DNA from: Escallonia rubra | Taxonomy: Eukaryota > Streptophyta > Magnoliopsida > Escalloniales > Escalloniaceae | DNA length: 64,000 nt | NCBI GenBank assembly: GCA_033065855.1 | Contig: JAVXUO010002860.1 | Span: forward strand, 434,001 to 498,000 | Reading direction: 5' to 3' | Part shown: positions 23,802-35,830 of the stretch, piece by piece | How positions within the stretch are numbered: the first letter of the stretch is position 1 | Layout of the letters: each line of letters opens with the position of its first letter | Program-made: the position numbers and the translations under genes | Notes under the pieces: generated by a model | Database searches by the model: none | Seen by the model: the letters and a program-made list of their open reading frames with translations, nothing else | What the model was told of the DNA's origin: nothing

Positions 23802-26800
23802 TCTATATATCTATATAATATATAATAAGCGAAGCGAGAAATGTATTGATAACTTCTTTATGCGACACATCGTCACTTTTTTATATGACACGTCGTCAGA
23901 TTCTTATTTTAAGATTAATTAACTTCTATATTTGTAAGTCTTATTTAGTTCAAAAACTAATTCTAATCATTCTAAAATTCTATCTAACGAATATACTAAT
24001 GTATTAAGACTTCTTTTTTATAATTTTGTTATTAAAATTTAAAAAATAATTCTAATCATTCTAAAATTCAACTTTATTATTATACTAACTTATGAGGACT
24101 TAATATTGACTATTGTATCTTCAAAACTACTATCTAATATGAATATAAAAACTCATATATATAAAAAACGAAAATAATACCTTTGATTTAGAAGAAAAAA
24201 ATTAAAATTAATTCTAATCATTCTAAAACTCTACCTAATCAATATACTAATCTATTAAGACTTTATTTTGACAATTATGTCCTTAAAATGTTTTATATTA
24301 TGAAAATTAAAATCCATAGACCCAAAAACTAACTTATGAGATTTAGAATAATAATAATTACTTTTAAATTTTGATAGGATCCTTATTTTTATATCTAATA
24401 ATTCCAAAACTCAACCTTATCATTATACTAACTTATTAGGACTTAATATTGACTATTGTATCTTCAAAACTACTATCTAATATGAATATAAAAACTCATA
24501 TATATATAAAACGAAAATAATACCTTTGAATTAGAAGAAAAAAATCATTTAAAACTAATTCTAATCATTCTAAAACTCTACCTAATCAATATACTTATCT
24601 ATTAAGACTTCATTTTGACAATTACGTCCCTAAAAGTGTTTTCTAATATGAAATTAAAATCATAGACCCAAAAACTAACTTATGAGATTTAGAATAAAAA
24701 TAATTACTTTTAAATTTTGATAGGATCCTTATTTTTATATTTAATTAATTTTGCAGGAGTAATGAGGATTTTCTGTAAGCCCTATGTAACACGAAAATGA
24801 TACTTTCAATTTAGAAGAAAAAATTAAGATTAAACAACTTACGAGACTTAAAAAAAAATGATCTAACAATTGATTTGAATTTCGATAGGTAGTTTATTTT
24901 TAAATTTGATTAATTTTGCAAGAATAATGTGGGTTATATGATTTACAAATTAAATTTAAACATTTTAGAACTCAACATAATCAATATACTAACTTATTAT
25001 GACAATTGTATTCTTAAAACTACTCTTTAATGTGAATATAAAAATTGTATATTAGTAAGTCTATATTAGTAAGTCTTATTTAGTTCAAAAAATAATTCTA
25101 ATCATTCTAAAATTCTATCTAACCAATATACTTATGTATTAAGACTTCTTTTTGACAATTATGTCCTTAAAATTCAAAAACTAATTCTAATCATTCTAAA
25201 ACTCAACCTTATGATTATACTAACTTAGTAGGACTTAATATTGACTATTGTATCTTCAAAACCACTATCTTATATGAATATAAAAACTCATATATATTAA
25301 AAAAACTAAAATAATACTTTTGATTTAGAAGAAAACATATATATCATTCTGAAACTCAATATTATCATTATATTAACTTATTAGGATTTAATATTGACTA
25401 TTGTATCTTCAAAATTACTATCTAATATGAATATAAAACTCATATATAAAAAACAAAAATAATACTTTTGATTTAGAAGGAAAAAAATAATCATTCTAAA
25501 ACTTTACCTAATCAATATACTAATCTATTAAGATTTCATTTTGACAATTATTTCCTTAAAACCTTAGATACTATTTTAAATTCATATTTAAGTTTCTGTA
25601 AATTCAAATATGAATTTAACTTGATTAATATGTTGGTTAAAAATTTTGGTCAGTAATTTCTTTGCTATAACGTCTTGCGCTATCCTATTTAGTTGTATTG
25701 GTTAAAGATAGAAATACCATAATATGTAGATTCTATATGAGATATATTAAAAAAAAATAGTGTAAATTTAAAACCTTAATTATGAGAGCATTTCTTAAAT
25801 TCAACTAATTTTATTTGGAAAAGTTTTGAACCAATTTCTTTCTATGGTATTTTTAATGTGAGTAATTAAACTCTTAAACATCATAAATTCTGCATTAGCA
25901 ATATACCATTTATGATTTTATGTTAATTTTTATAATGCTAAATAGAATTTCATATAAAATCTAAAAGGATATTAGTTATGTTGTGATGAATGTAGACTAA
26001 AACTTAGATTGAAAACATTATTATATCTGAAGATAAATCTTACTTGATAAGCATGCTTATTGTATACTTTATGAAATGTTGGTTAAATTTTGTTCAATAA
26101 TTTTCTTACTACGAGGTTTTGAGCTATCCTATATACCATGTTGATTAAACTTTTTAAGCTTTACATGATTACCTCATTTACTGATTACTATTTCCTCTGT
26201 ATACTTTGTTTGTAGATTACACTTGCTTCTAAAAATACCACATCATTCTTACTTAATTAGTGGTGTTGATTAAATTTATAAATAACATATTATAAACAAA
26301 TATATGGACCAAAATTTTCTCTATCAAAATTCAACTAATATGTAATTAAACTAATATGAAATCCATTCAAAGGTACAAATTATTTTTAAAAGATACTTAG
26401 AAAATAATAAAAATGTCTTGTGTAATAGCAAATTAATCTCAATATGTTTTTCACGTATTTTTATCAGTAGAATTTACTTTTTCTTTTTTGTGTACTAAAT
26501 AAAGTTTTAAGTTTTGTTCATCTATATAGTTCCCAAATCAAATTAGCAATATGTACAAGGACATTAAGTTTTATTACAAGAAAGTTCAAGTCAAAAATTA
26601 AAGTAACTATCTTTGATGAAATAACCATAAAATTATAAAATTGTACAATGTATTTTATTATGCATTTCAAAACTACTACAATAAATTACCTTTAATAAAC
26701 ACTCGCGTGCTTGGCATGGGATTCTGGGTTAGTTATCTATAAAAAGCTGAAACATTCGCTTAAAATTACGACACGTAGGATTTTTAGAACTCCATCTTTG

Positions 26801-29800
26801 CGACATGTAGGATCTTTTAGGAACTTTCGTCTTCTGCCACGTAAGCTTCAACTTTGCATGTGGTACTTATCTTACTTAACTGTTCTCTTCATTTAGAGTC
26901 CAACTTTTTTGAATTGGATATATAAGAGTTAAGAATCCTATTTGTTTTGGTGTTTTTTTTCCTACCTCATTTAACTATATCCTATGATTTATTATTAGAA
27001 AATTCGTAGGTATAATTTACCATATATTTGTAGACTTTATGATATTAAGAAGCCAATCATACACCTTATAAAACTCTACCTAATCACTATACTTATATAT
27101 TAGGCCCTAATTTTGATTATCAACACCTTATAGGATTCAAGAATCCTATTTATTTTGGTGTTCTTTTCTTTTCCCACCTTTGTTTTAGTGTTCTTTTCTT
27201 ACCTTATTATTTAACTCTTTTCTATCATTTATTATTAGAAAATTCGTAGGTAAAATTTAACCTATATTTGTAAACTTTAAAAAACTAAGAAGCCAATCAT
27301 ATACTTTATAAAACTCTACCTAATCATAATACTTATATATTATGCCCTAATTTTGATTATTAACACATCAAAAGCACTTTAAAATAATCTTTGCGCCACG
27401 TAGGACTTTTTAGGATTTTTTTTCCTTTTGACACGTAAGCTTCAGCTTTACATGTGGTAGTTCCCCAACTTAATTGGTCTCTTCATTTAGAGTCCAATTT
27501 TTTGAATTGGATATATACAATTCAAGAATCCTATTTGTTTTTGTGTCCTTTTTCTTCTCTGCCCTATTTAACACTTTCCTATGATTTATTATTAGAAAAT
27601 TCGTAGGTATAATTTACCCCATATTTGTAAATCTTATAAAATTAAGAAGGCAACCACACACCTTATAAAACTTTACCTAATCACTATACTCATATTTTAG
27701 GCCCTAATTTTGATTAATAACACCTTATAGGATTCAAGAATCCTATTTGTTTTGGTGTTCTTTTCTTTTTCCACCTTTGTTTTGGTGTTCTTTTCTTTTC
27801 CTACCTTATTATTTAACTCTTTCATATCATTTATTATTAGAAAATTTGTAGGTATAATTTACCCTATATTTGTAAACTTCATAAAACTAAGAAGCCAATC
27901 ATTCACTTTATAAAGCTCTATCTAATCACTGCACTTATACATTAGGCCCTAATTTTGATTATTAATACCTCAAAAGCACTTTAAAATAACATGATTTTTA
28001 GAACTTTATCTTTGCGCCACGTAAGATTTTTTTTTTAGGAATCTTCTCCTTCTGACGCGTAAATTTTAGCTTTGCATGTGGTAGTTTCCCAACTTAATTG
28101 GTCTCTTCATTTAGAGTCCAACTTTTTTGAATTGGATATATAAGATTTAAGAATCCTATTTGTTTTGGTGTTCTTTTATTTTTCTACCTTATTTGACTCT
28201 TTCCTATTATTTATTATTAAAAAATCCGTAGGTATAATTTGCTCTATATTTGTAAACTTTATAAAACTAAGAAACCAATCATACACCTCATAAAACTCTA
28301 CATAATCATTATACTTATATATTAGGCCTTAGTGTTGATTATTAACACCTCAAAGTACTTTAAAATAACAATATAAAATCTCAAAAATATAAAATACGAA
28401 ATCTTCCCTACTTAATAACTATATATTATGATTTTATTATTAAAGAATTTATAAGTATTATTGACTACTACACGTAAGATTTGCTGATTGACACATAAGA
28501 TTTGTTGAGCTCTTATATTTTTTACAGGTAAGATTTTTGAAACTTTGATCAGCAATTACATTAGAAATTCCAAGAGAATTATATATTCTTTGTGATCGCT
28601 AAAGGTAAGTTTGAAAGGAATCTAATTTTTTATAAGTTATACCGTTAAAGTCTAACGTCTTACACTCCGTTTTAACTAAGAACAGTTTGTGCTTGGAAGA
28701 AAATAACTTGTGGCAAGCTAAGATTGAGTTGGAAGAAAATAAATGTAAGGGTAAATGAGTTAAAAGAATTTTTTGCCCATTAATTGATAACAAAATTATG
28801 ATAGTTAAGGTAATGGTACTAGGGAGATTTCGGCGGTAGATGTCACAGTATGACAGTGGTGGGAACCGGAAAGGTAACAATGATTACGAATGTGATAGTG
28901 GTAATTCTTGTGATGGTAGTTGTAGCAGTACTATCAATGAGATTGAGATTTGTAATAGTTCTGACAAGTCATGGTTGCAACGATATATGTAGTTCTGGAG
29001 ATGGTTGTGGTGGTGGTAATCTTAGTAGTATGATTATAGTGATGCAGAGGTGATGGTAGTGGTAACAGTTACTGAGTGATAATTCTAAAGTGATTAGAGG
29101 TAGCATTAATATAATGGTGGTTGATAAGTTATGCTCTAATATGCCTTAGGCAAGTGATAAGGTGTTCACAATGGTAGTTCTAAATATGCTCATTTACAGT
29201 GGTAGCACTAAGGTGTTTCGAGGTACTATCAATGTAGTAGTGGTGCATCAATCTAGATTGGACAGCCTGAACAAAAAGACATAGTGATGACTCGATTAAT
29301 CTTTGATAATTTGAACATATACATAGAACGTACTTTGAGAACTATATTTCCTTTTCATTATGAAATATGCGAAGTGCTTTTTCATAAAGAAATATATCAG
29401 ATGACTCAATTAGCATTTATACTTATAGGAAGATTGAGCTTCATATACATCATCCATTTACTAGATTCTGTTAACAAAAACAAACAGAATTATAAAAATG
29501 AGCATATGGATGGTGATTTTCTTCCTTCACAGTATATTTGGAGAGACGATTGCTTTAACCTGGCGATTAGAACATTGATGTTTGACTATTAAGTTAAAAT
29601 GTATGATCTACGACTATATATTAGTATGAGATTGTCGCTCATAATTTGTAACTAGTAAATGTCAAAAGTATTGCTTATGAAAAAGCATTCTAAGATTATA
29701 CCAAAATTGTTTTTATTGTAACATTCACATCCGATGTGTAAGTAAAAGTATGCGTCAAAACTTTCAAAAAAGGTGTTTTTAAGATGTGATCTTAATTATA

Positions 29801-30139
29801 CTTTAATTTATATATTTGCCGGCAATTAACAAGAGTTGTAACGTATCAATAATTATAATGTGTTTTAACCAATATTTTCAACACCTTGCTTTGGTGCTTT
29901 GAAATCTCTCTAATATTCTCATACATCTTCCTGCTCTGTCAAAGAAGTTAGGATTGTTGAGTACAGCTTTGTGCGTATATAACATGCATGAACAACATAG
30001 GCTGCAAGAGACATATGAATGTATATTACATGTTTATTAGAAATTTTAATTGTATGACTTAATGTGTGTTTGTTTACCTTTTAAAATTAGGAGAAGACAA
30101 TTTTTTAAACTTATCCCGTGCATTTGCTCCATTAACTAG
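23802..30139 (+). mobile_element. Non-autonomous Helitron, copy B, with nested Helitron
   Basis: The outer element is 23802-23809 plus 26733-30139 (about 3.4 kb) and matches copy A throughout. It ends CTAG before a T. The element-free paralogue at 31609 reads ggaactaa directly joined to ttgtaac, which proves both boundaries and insertion between A and T without target duplication. Its 3' hairpin is broken by a 5-bp deletion (acggg) relative to copy A. No Rep/helicase frame is present. Confidence 0.92.
23810..26732 (+). mobile_element. Nested Helitron of a second family
   Basis: It starts TCTATATAATATATAATAAG and ends in a hairpin-like GCGTGCTTGGCATGG followed by GGGTTAG. It lies inside the first nine bases of Helitron copy B, between A and T; copy A shows the uninterrupted sequence at 5-30. 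The interior is a series of AT-rich repeats of about 240 bp (core 'ctaattctaatcattctaaa', 'tattaagactt'), shared with the Helitron at 38405-44969, whose 3' end is nearly the same. It has no coding capacity. Confidence 0.87.
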
Positions 30140-30955
30140 TTGTAACAAAAGCAACATGCTCGGTCCTTTTTGGAGGAAAAAGAGGTTTGGGACTTAGTTT
30201 TTAATTTAAGTAGGAGGATTTTATATTTTAAGACCGTAATACGTCTCTTTTCTCAATTACACAATCAACTAAACTGCCATGCATCCAAGAAAGCCAAAAT
30301 ACAGTTAGAGGGTTACAACCATATTGAAGGTAAGAGCGTGCAGGGCGGGGTAAATACAACAAAGTTTACAAAAAATTAGACTGCTCCAAATGCCGTCCAA
30401 AAGGAAGTTAGGTAGTACAATCCAATGTGTTGATTGTACGAGCCCTTACTTTTGCTTTCTTCACGCTGCTGCTAGCTGAGCACCTCAGTTGGAGACTGTG
30501 GAAATGCTGGAGTCCAAAAAGAATATCAAAAAGAACAAATCATCAGCAAAGATAATAACATGTATGTATCCCCTGTACTGTGCCCAAAGAATCCCTATAA
30601 GAAGTCCTTTTGAAAAGGATGTGTGTTTGGTATTCGATAGATAAACGCCCTCGAATTCAGCTGCAAGACGCCTTTTGGATGCTTGAACGGAGAATTTAGA
30701 GTCCACAAACCTTGTCCTCTCCGAGAAATAAATGCGTATATCTAGTATACTTCAGATGCTTCATAGTACTATCATGGAAATTAGTTTCTTTTAGTGGTAG
30801 GCAGAAGTGATAACAGGCATTAATTTTTTCCGATGTGCCAACTGAGTTATGAGTTTACATGATAGGCCATTTGACATTGTGAAAAAGCTTCCACACATAA
30901 ATGAGTCTTCATACTCGTACAGTTGAAGTAAAAGACCTATTATGGCAAGGCCCGC
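30140..30955. repeat. Duplication block S3, unit 2
   Basis: Nearly identical to 3395-5155 once the Mutator-like insertion there is removed. Its right end joins directly to S1 of unit 3 at about 30956, the junction of two tandem units. Confidence 0.88.
30485..30706 (-). other. Conserved exon-like open segment in S3, unit 2
   Basis: This is the counterpart of the minus-strand open segment at 4687-4908, still open, with only a few substitutions. Family not recognised. A further minus-strand open stretch at 30791-31063 (hydrophobic LAIIGLLLQLYEYEDSF) crosses the S3/S1 junction, so its upstream part cannot be ancestral. Confidence 0.3.
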
Positions 30956-30956
30956 A

Positions 30957-32105
30957 AGAACCAGGCGGGCCAAAGCACATTTCTTTCCCAACAAAACTGG
31001 GGATTGATAACAACTCAATCTGCTTTCATGTTTGTAGAAAGTTAAGGATACAATAATTGTCACAAAAGCTCTGGTACAGCTATGACGATGGTATTAAATC
31101 GCAATAAAGTCAGGCACGTTGTGATGGTTTAGTATGGTTGAAGAAGTCTGATTACGAAATAAATAAGTTGCTGAAGGAACTCAGACATTTGAAAAGATTC
31201 CAGGGATATCAATAACTTTCCGTGCGGCTTCTCGTTGGCCATGCCTATTTATTTTGTTAGCTGCATATGGGCAGCAAGATTGGCTAAGTCTATACCTACA
31301 AACCAACAACAAAAGGAATATAAGAGCCATCGAGCTTCAAAAATATTCTGGGTGTGGGGACGTCTAGCTTCATTGTATGCATGTCGGATCATGCTTAAAA
31401 AAGATCAATATTTGCTCTAAAAGTTTAGATTGTTCAAAAGTATAGTTTTACGATGCTGATAAAATACAATACTCATTGTTCTTGGCTTTCACGTTCTAAG
31501 AATAAAAGTTTCATATCAACTGCTAAAACATGAGAAATAGTTCGTCTACCTACTCAGTGGGCTAGCTGTTGTATCTTTGATCACGCGGGTCTTATCAAAT
31601 TGGAACTAATTGTAACAAAAGCAACATGCTCCGTCCTATTTGGAGGAAAAAGAGGTTTGGGACTTAGTTTTTAAATTAAGTAGGAGAATTTTATTCCTCA
31701 AGACAATGTTACGTCTGTTTTCTTTATTACACACAAACAGCTAAACTGCCATGCATCCAAGAAAGCCAAAATAGAAATAGAAGGTTACAATCATATTAAA
31801 GGTAAGAGCCTGCATGGCGGGGTAAATACAACAAAGTTTACAAAAAATTAGACTGTTTCAAACACCGTCCAAAAGGAAGTTAGGTAGTACAATCCAATGT
31901 GTTGATTGTACGAGCCCTTACTTTTGCTTTCTTCACACTGCTGCTAGCTGAGCACCTCAGTTGGAGACACTGGAAATGCTGGAGTCCAAAAAGTATATCA
32001 AACGTCATTTTTGAGACACTACCTGAGAAATAACATAAGAATCATCTTCAAAGATATGAACATGTATGTATCCCCTGTACTGTGCCCAAAGAATCCCTAT
32101 AAGAA
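30957..32105. repeat. Unit 3: S1 joined to S2 and S3, MYB missing
   Basis: S1 (30957-31095) runs directly into S2 (31094-31608). In unit 2 these are separated by 4.46 kb holding the whole MYB gene. The join reads 'taaatcgc' followed by 'aataaagtcagg'. S3 follows at 31609 without the Helitron, up to 32105 where a copia LTR begins. This unit is more diverged from units 1 and 2 in S3 than they are from each other. Confidence 0.87.
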
Positions 32106-32476
32106 TGTTGAAATAATAATAATAATCTTAATCTTTTTAGTCACATGTTAGTAATTAAGTTAGCGTGTTAAATGGCATGTTAGTAGTCATTAGTCATTAG
32201 TCATATGTTAGTGGGGTATTAATAATATGTTAGTGGTGTATATGTTACAAATGCATTACTAGCATGGTTATGAAGAAGAGTAGGGGTCTAGTAATTGTGT
32301 AGATAGTGGGGTGAGTGGTATGATTATTGTGACTTTGGGAGTTACTTTTGGCATTATATAAACTCATGTAACTCAACTATTTTGATTAAGTGGAATGAAA
32401 GTATTCTCTCAAAATCTCTACACTGCCTCCTCATATATTTGAAAGTGTGAGCTTGAGTGACCATTTGTTTACAACA
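32106..32476 (+). repeat. 5' LTR of copia element 2
   Basis: The 371-bp repeat starts TGTTGAAATA and ends TTTACAACA, a short inverted repeat with TG and CA ends. A TATA-like 'cattatataaactc' is at about 32353. The left flank is S3 sequence. There is no partner LTR in the window. Confidence 0.85.
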
Positions 32477-32479
32477 AAG

Positions 32480-32491
32480 TGGTATCAGAGC
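32480..32491 (+). promoter_or_regulatory. Primer-binding site of copia element 2
   Basis: tggtatcagagc, three bases after the LTR, is the usual site complementary to initiator methionine tRNA. Confidence 0.88.
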
Positions 32492-32526
32492 ACCAGGTTA
32501 GTGGTGCTCAAGTGAGAGAGAGAGAG

Positions 32527-33413
32527 ATGGCAAACAATATGGTTCCATTTCAAATTCCACGATTCACCAAAGACAACTATGAAAATTGGTGTATTCGCAT
32601 GAAGGCGATTCTTGGATCGCAAGATGTGTGGGAGGTGGTAGACAAGGGCTTTACCGAGCCTCAAAGTGAAGCTACACTCAGTGCTACCCAAAAGGAGGCG
32701 TTACAAGCCACTAAAAAGAAAGATCAGAGGGCTCTTGCAATCATCCATCAAAGCTTGGATGATGCGAGTTTGAAGCCTTACGCATGAAAGAATCCGAATT
32801 AGTTTCGGATTACTTCTCAAGAGTGTTGGTTATTGTTAACAAAATGAAGAGAAATGGCGACGATTTGAATGACGCACGATTGGTGGAAAAAATCCTCCGT
32901 TCACTAGATCCCAAGTTTGACTACATTGTTGTAGCCATTGAAGAGTCTAAGGATGTAGACTCCTTGAGTGTTGATGAACTCATGGGATTGTTGCAAGCAC
33001 ATGAAGAAAGACTAAACAAGAAGAAAGAAGAGTCTTTGGAGCATGTGCTACAAACAAAGTTTTATTTGAAAGAAAGAGAAAGAAAGCAAGAAGGAGCCCA
33101 AAAGGGTCAAGGAAGTGGACGTGGAGGTTGACGTGGTCGAGGTCGTGGCCAAGAAAAAGGAAGAGGAGAAGGAAGTAATGCTCGCTCCCACAACAAAGAA
33201 GGACGATACCAAACCTCAAAGCAAGTAAGAGGTCGTGGTAGAGGAAATTATTCCAGAAAAAGGTATGACAAATCTCAAGTTAAGTGTTACAATTGTAACA
33301 ATTTTGGTCATTATGCTTCGGCATGTGGATATGATGCTAATGACGTTGAGGAGGAAGCTAATTATGTTGATAGTAGTGAAAATTGCAAAAATGAAGAAAT
33401 AGAGCCTACTTTA
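32527..33413 (+). pseudogene. gag of copia element 2, disrupted
   Basis: The ATG at 32527 starts MANNMVPFQIPRFTKDNYEN, a typical copia gag N-terminus. Near 32770 the central capsid is deleted and the frame shifts, giving a TGA at 32785-32787. Reading resumes in another frame ([16 protein letters not shown]) until a TGA at 33129-33131, probably a C-to-T change in an arginine/glycine-rich run. The same frame then continues to a complete zinc knuckle [14 protein letters not shown] at about 33285-33326. Confidence 0.9.
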
Positions 33414-34589
33414 TTGTTGGCGTACAAGGGACAAGAAAGTGGCGAGAAGAATTTGTGGTATCTTGACACCGGTGCTAGCAACCACATGTGCGGTAACAAG
33501 AGCATGTTTGTGGAGATTGATGAATCAATTAATGGCAAAGTTACTTTTGGCGACTCATCTCAAATTTCGGTGAAGGGAGAAGGTAACATTTTGATTTGTT
33601 TGAAGAGTGGTGAGCACCAATTCATTTCCAATGTCTACTATGTGCCTCATATGAAGAATAATATTTTGAGCTTGGGACAACTCTTAGAAAAAGGCTATGA
33701 AATTGTTATGAAAAATCATAGTCTTTTTCATGAAAGACCCATTTCGAAATTTGGTTGCTAATGTTCCTATGACAAGAAATTAGATGTTTTTGTTAAATAT
33801 TGATGCCAAGGAAAGTGGGTTCGTACCTACGTGAAGGTGCCACAAAGGCTGCAGTCCGAGTCAGCTTCCAAGTATGCAAAGTGAGAGACAGTGAGGGTGG
33901 AGTAAGGGCAGAGAGCAAGGCTTCCCAGACAGGCCGTGAGGAGTGGCATTGCTGCAAAGACAAGGCTGACACGAACAGGGCCGGCAGTAGACAGTCCAAG
34001 TCAGGGTCCGAGTCAGGGTCCAATGTCACGGTCCAAAGTTATGTCCAATTTTGTGTTTCTCTCTCTAGAATCCGAGAGCTCTCAAATTCTAGAGTGAGAA
34101 AATGATTTTGTGAGAATGAAGAAGAAATCCTCTTTTGAGTCACAAAGTGCACTATTTATAGGAAACAGTGTGCTTATGTCATAAAGTGCCACATGTCGTC
34201 CCCTGGGAGTGACACGTCATCAGGGGGTCTCAAAATACCGATTCTCCGTTGGATTGCCGGTTCCTAAATTCGCGTTGTCTGTCCCACACAGCATCGCTCT
34301 ACCTGTCTGAGAATACTCACCACATCGCGGTAGCATGATTAAAGTAAGCCTGTTGCTCCAGTCACCGGTCCAAGCCCTTATTGAATCCCATAAGATGCGT
34401 CAAGAGACGCATAGATAACCTGACAGTGGTGAGGGTTGCCCCTATAGCCAACTGCCAGGTGGACTAGGCGTGATGCCCTCCAAGGACCTGCTCCCGTCCT
34501 GAAGTGACCCATGGGTCATTGTCCTTGTGGTGTCGACGATCAACGGTAACATGAGTGGACATGCTCGCAGCTCAGCGCTCAGAGTCCGT

Positions 34590-35515
34590 TGCGAGGGGTC
34601 CTCATGACGGAGCCCCCCGTGATTGTGACGGCGATGGCTTTAAAGTTGTGAGCTCATCCCTTGGAGGTATAAGGTTGTGAGTCCATCCCGCTGCGAGGGG
34701 TCCTCATGCCGGAGCCCCCCGTGATTGTGTCGGCAATGGCTTTAAGGTTGTGAGCCCATCCCGTGGCGGCAATGACTATAAGGTTGTGAGTCCATCCCAC
34801 TGCAAGGGTCGGAGCCCCCTGTGATTGAGACGGCGATGGCTTTTAAAGTTGTGAGCCCATTCCGGTGCGAGGGCCGGAACCCCCCGTGATTGAGACAACG
34901 ATGGCTTTAAGGTTGTAAGCCCATCCTGGTGCGAGGGCTGGAGCCCCCCATGATTGAGACGCCAATGGCTTTAAGGTTGTGAGCCCATCCCGGTGCGAGG
35001 ACCGGAGCCCCCCGTGATTGAGACGACGATGGCTTTTAAGGTTGTGAGCCCATTCTGGTGCGAGGGCCTGAGCCCCCCGTGATTGAGACGACGATGGCTT
35101 TAAGGTTTTGAGCCCATCCCGGTGTGAGGGTCGGAGCCCCCCGTGATTGAAACTGCGATGGCTTTTAAGGTTGTGAGCCCATCCCGGTGCGAGGGCCAGA
35201 GCCCCCGTGATTGACACGGCGAAGGCTTTAAGGTTATGAGCCCATCCCGGTGTGAGGGCCGGAGCTCCCCGTGATTGAGACGGCGATGGCTTTAAGGTTG
35301 TGAGCCCATCCTGGTGCGAGGGCCAGAGGCCCCCCATGATTGTGACAGTGATGGTGTTAAGGTTGTGAGCCCATCCCGGTGTGAGGGCTAGAGCTCCCCA
35401 TGAATGAGACGGCGATGGCTTTTAAAGTTATGGGCCCATCCCGGTGCGAGGGCTGAGCCCCCCGTGATTGAGACGACGATGGCTTTAAGGTTGTGAGCCC
35501 ATCCCGGAAGCATGT
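34590..35515. repeat. Minisatellite of about 63-bp units
   Basis: About 13 copies of a GC-rich unit follow one another, with shared cores 'ccccccgtgattgagacg', 'gatggctttaaggttgtgag' and 'cccatcccggtgcgaggg'. The first few copies are longer and more irregular, the later ones regular. Unit lengths of 62-65 bases change the reading phase, so the open frames inside are incidental. Confidence 0.92.
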
Positions 35516-35527
35516 AACATGATTGTG

Positions 35528-35830
35528 GTGCATGGGTGCGCTGCATACAGCACGGGACAATACGTGGTGTCGGGGCACATGTTATGAAAGTGGCGCATGG
35601 GCGCGGCGACGAACGTCGCAGAGTCAATACTTGGTGCCGGGGGCACATGTTATGAAAGTGGCGCGGCGACGAACGTCGCGGAGCAATACTTGGTGCCGGG
35701 GGCACGTATAATGAGAATGGCTCACGGGCGCGGCGACGAACATCGCGGAGCAATACTTGGTGCGGGGGGCACGTATGATGAGAATGGCGCACGGGCGTGG
35801 CGACGAACGTCACGGAGACGGCGTACGGGT
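35528..35830. repeat. Second minisatellite, about 57-70-bp units
   Basis: About five units share 'gcggcgacgaacgtcgcgga' and 'caatacttggtgccgggggc' followed by 'acgtataatgaga'. It adjoins the first array but has a different unit. Confidence 0.88.

Noticed and set aside
34595-35515. Regularly spaced repeats resembling a CRISPR array or a repeat protein
   Set aside because: Units adjoin without unique spacers, lengths drift out of phase, the context is a plant retroelement, and the minus-strand frame at 34843-35337 is incidental.
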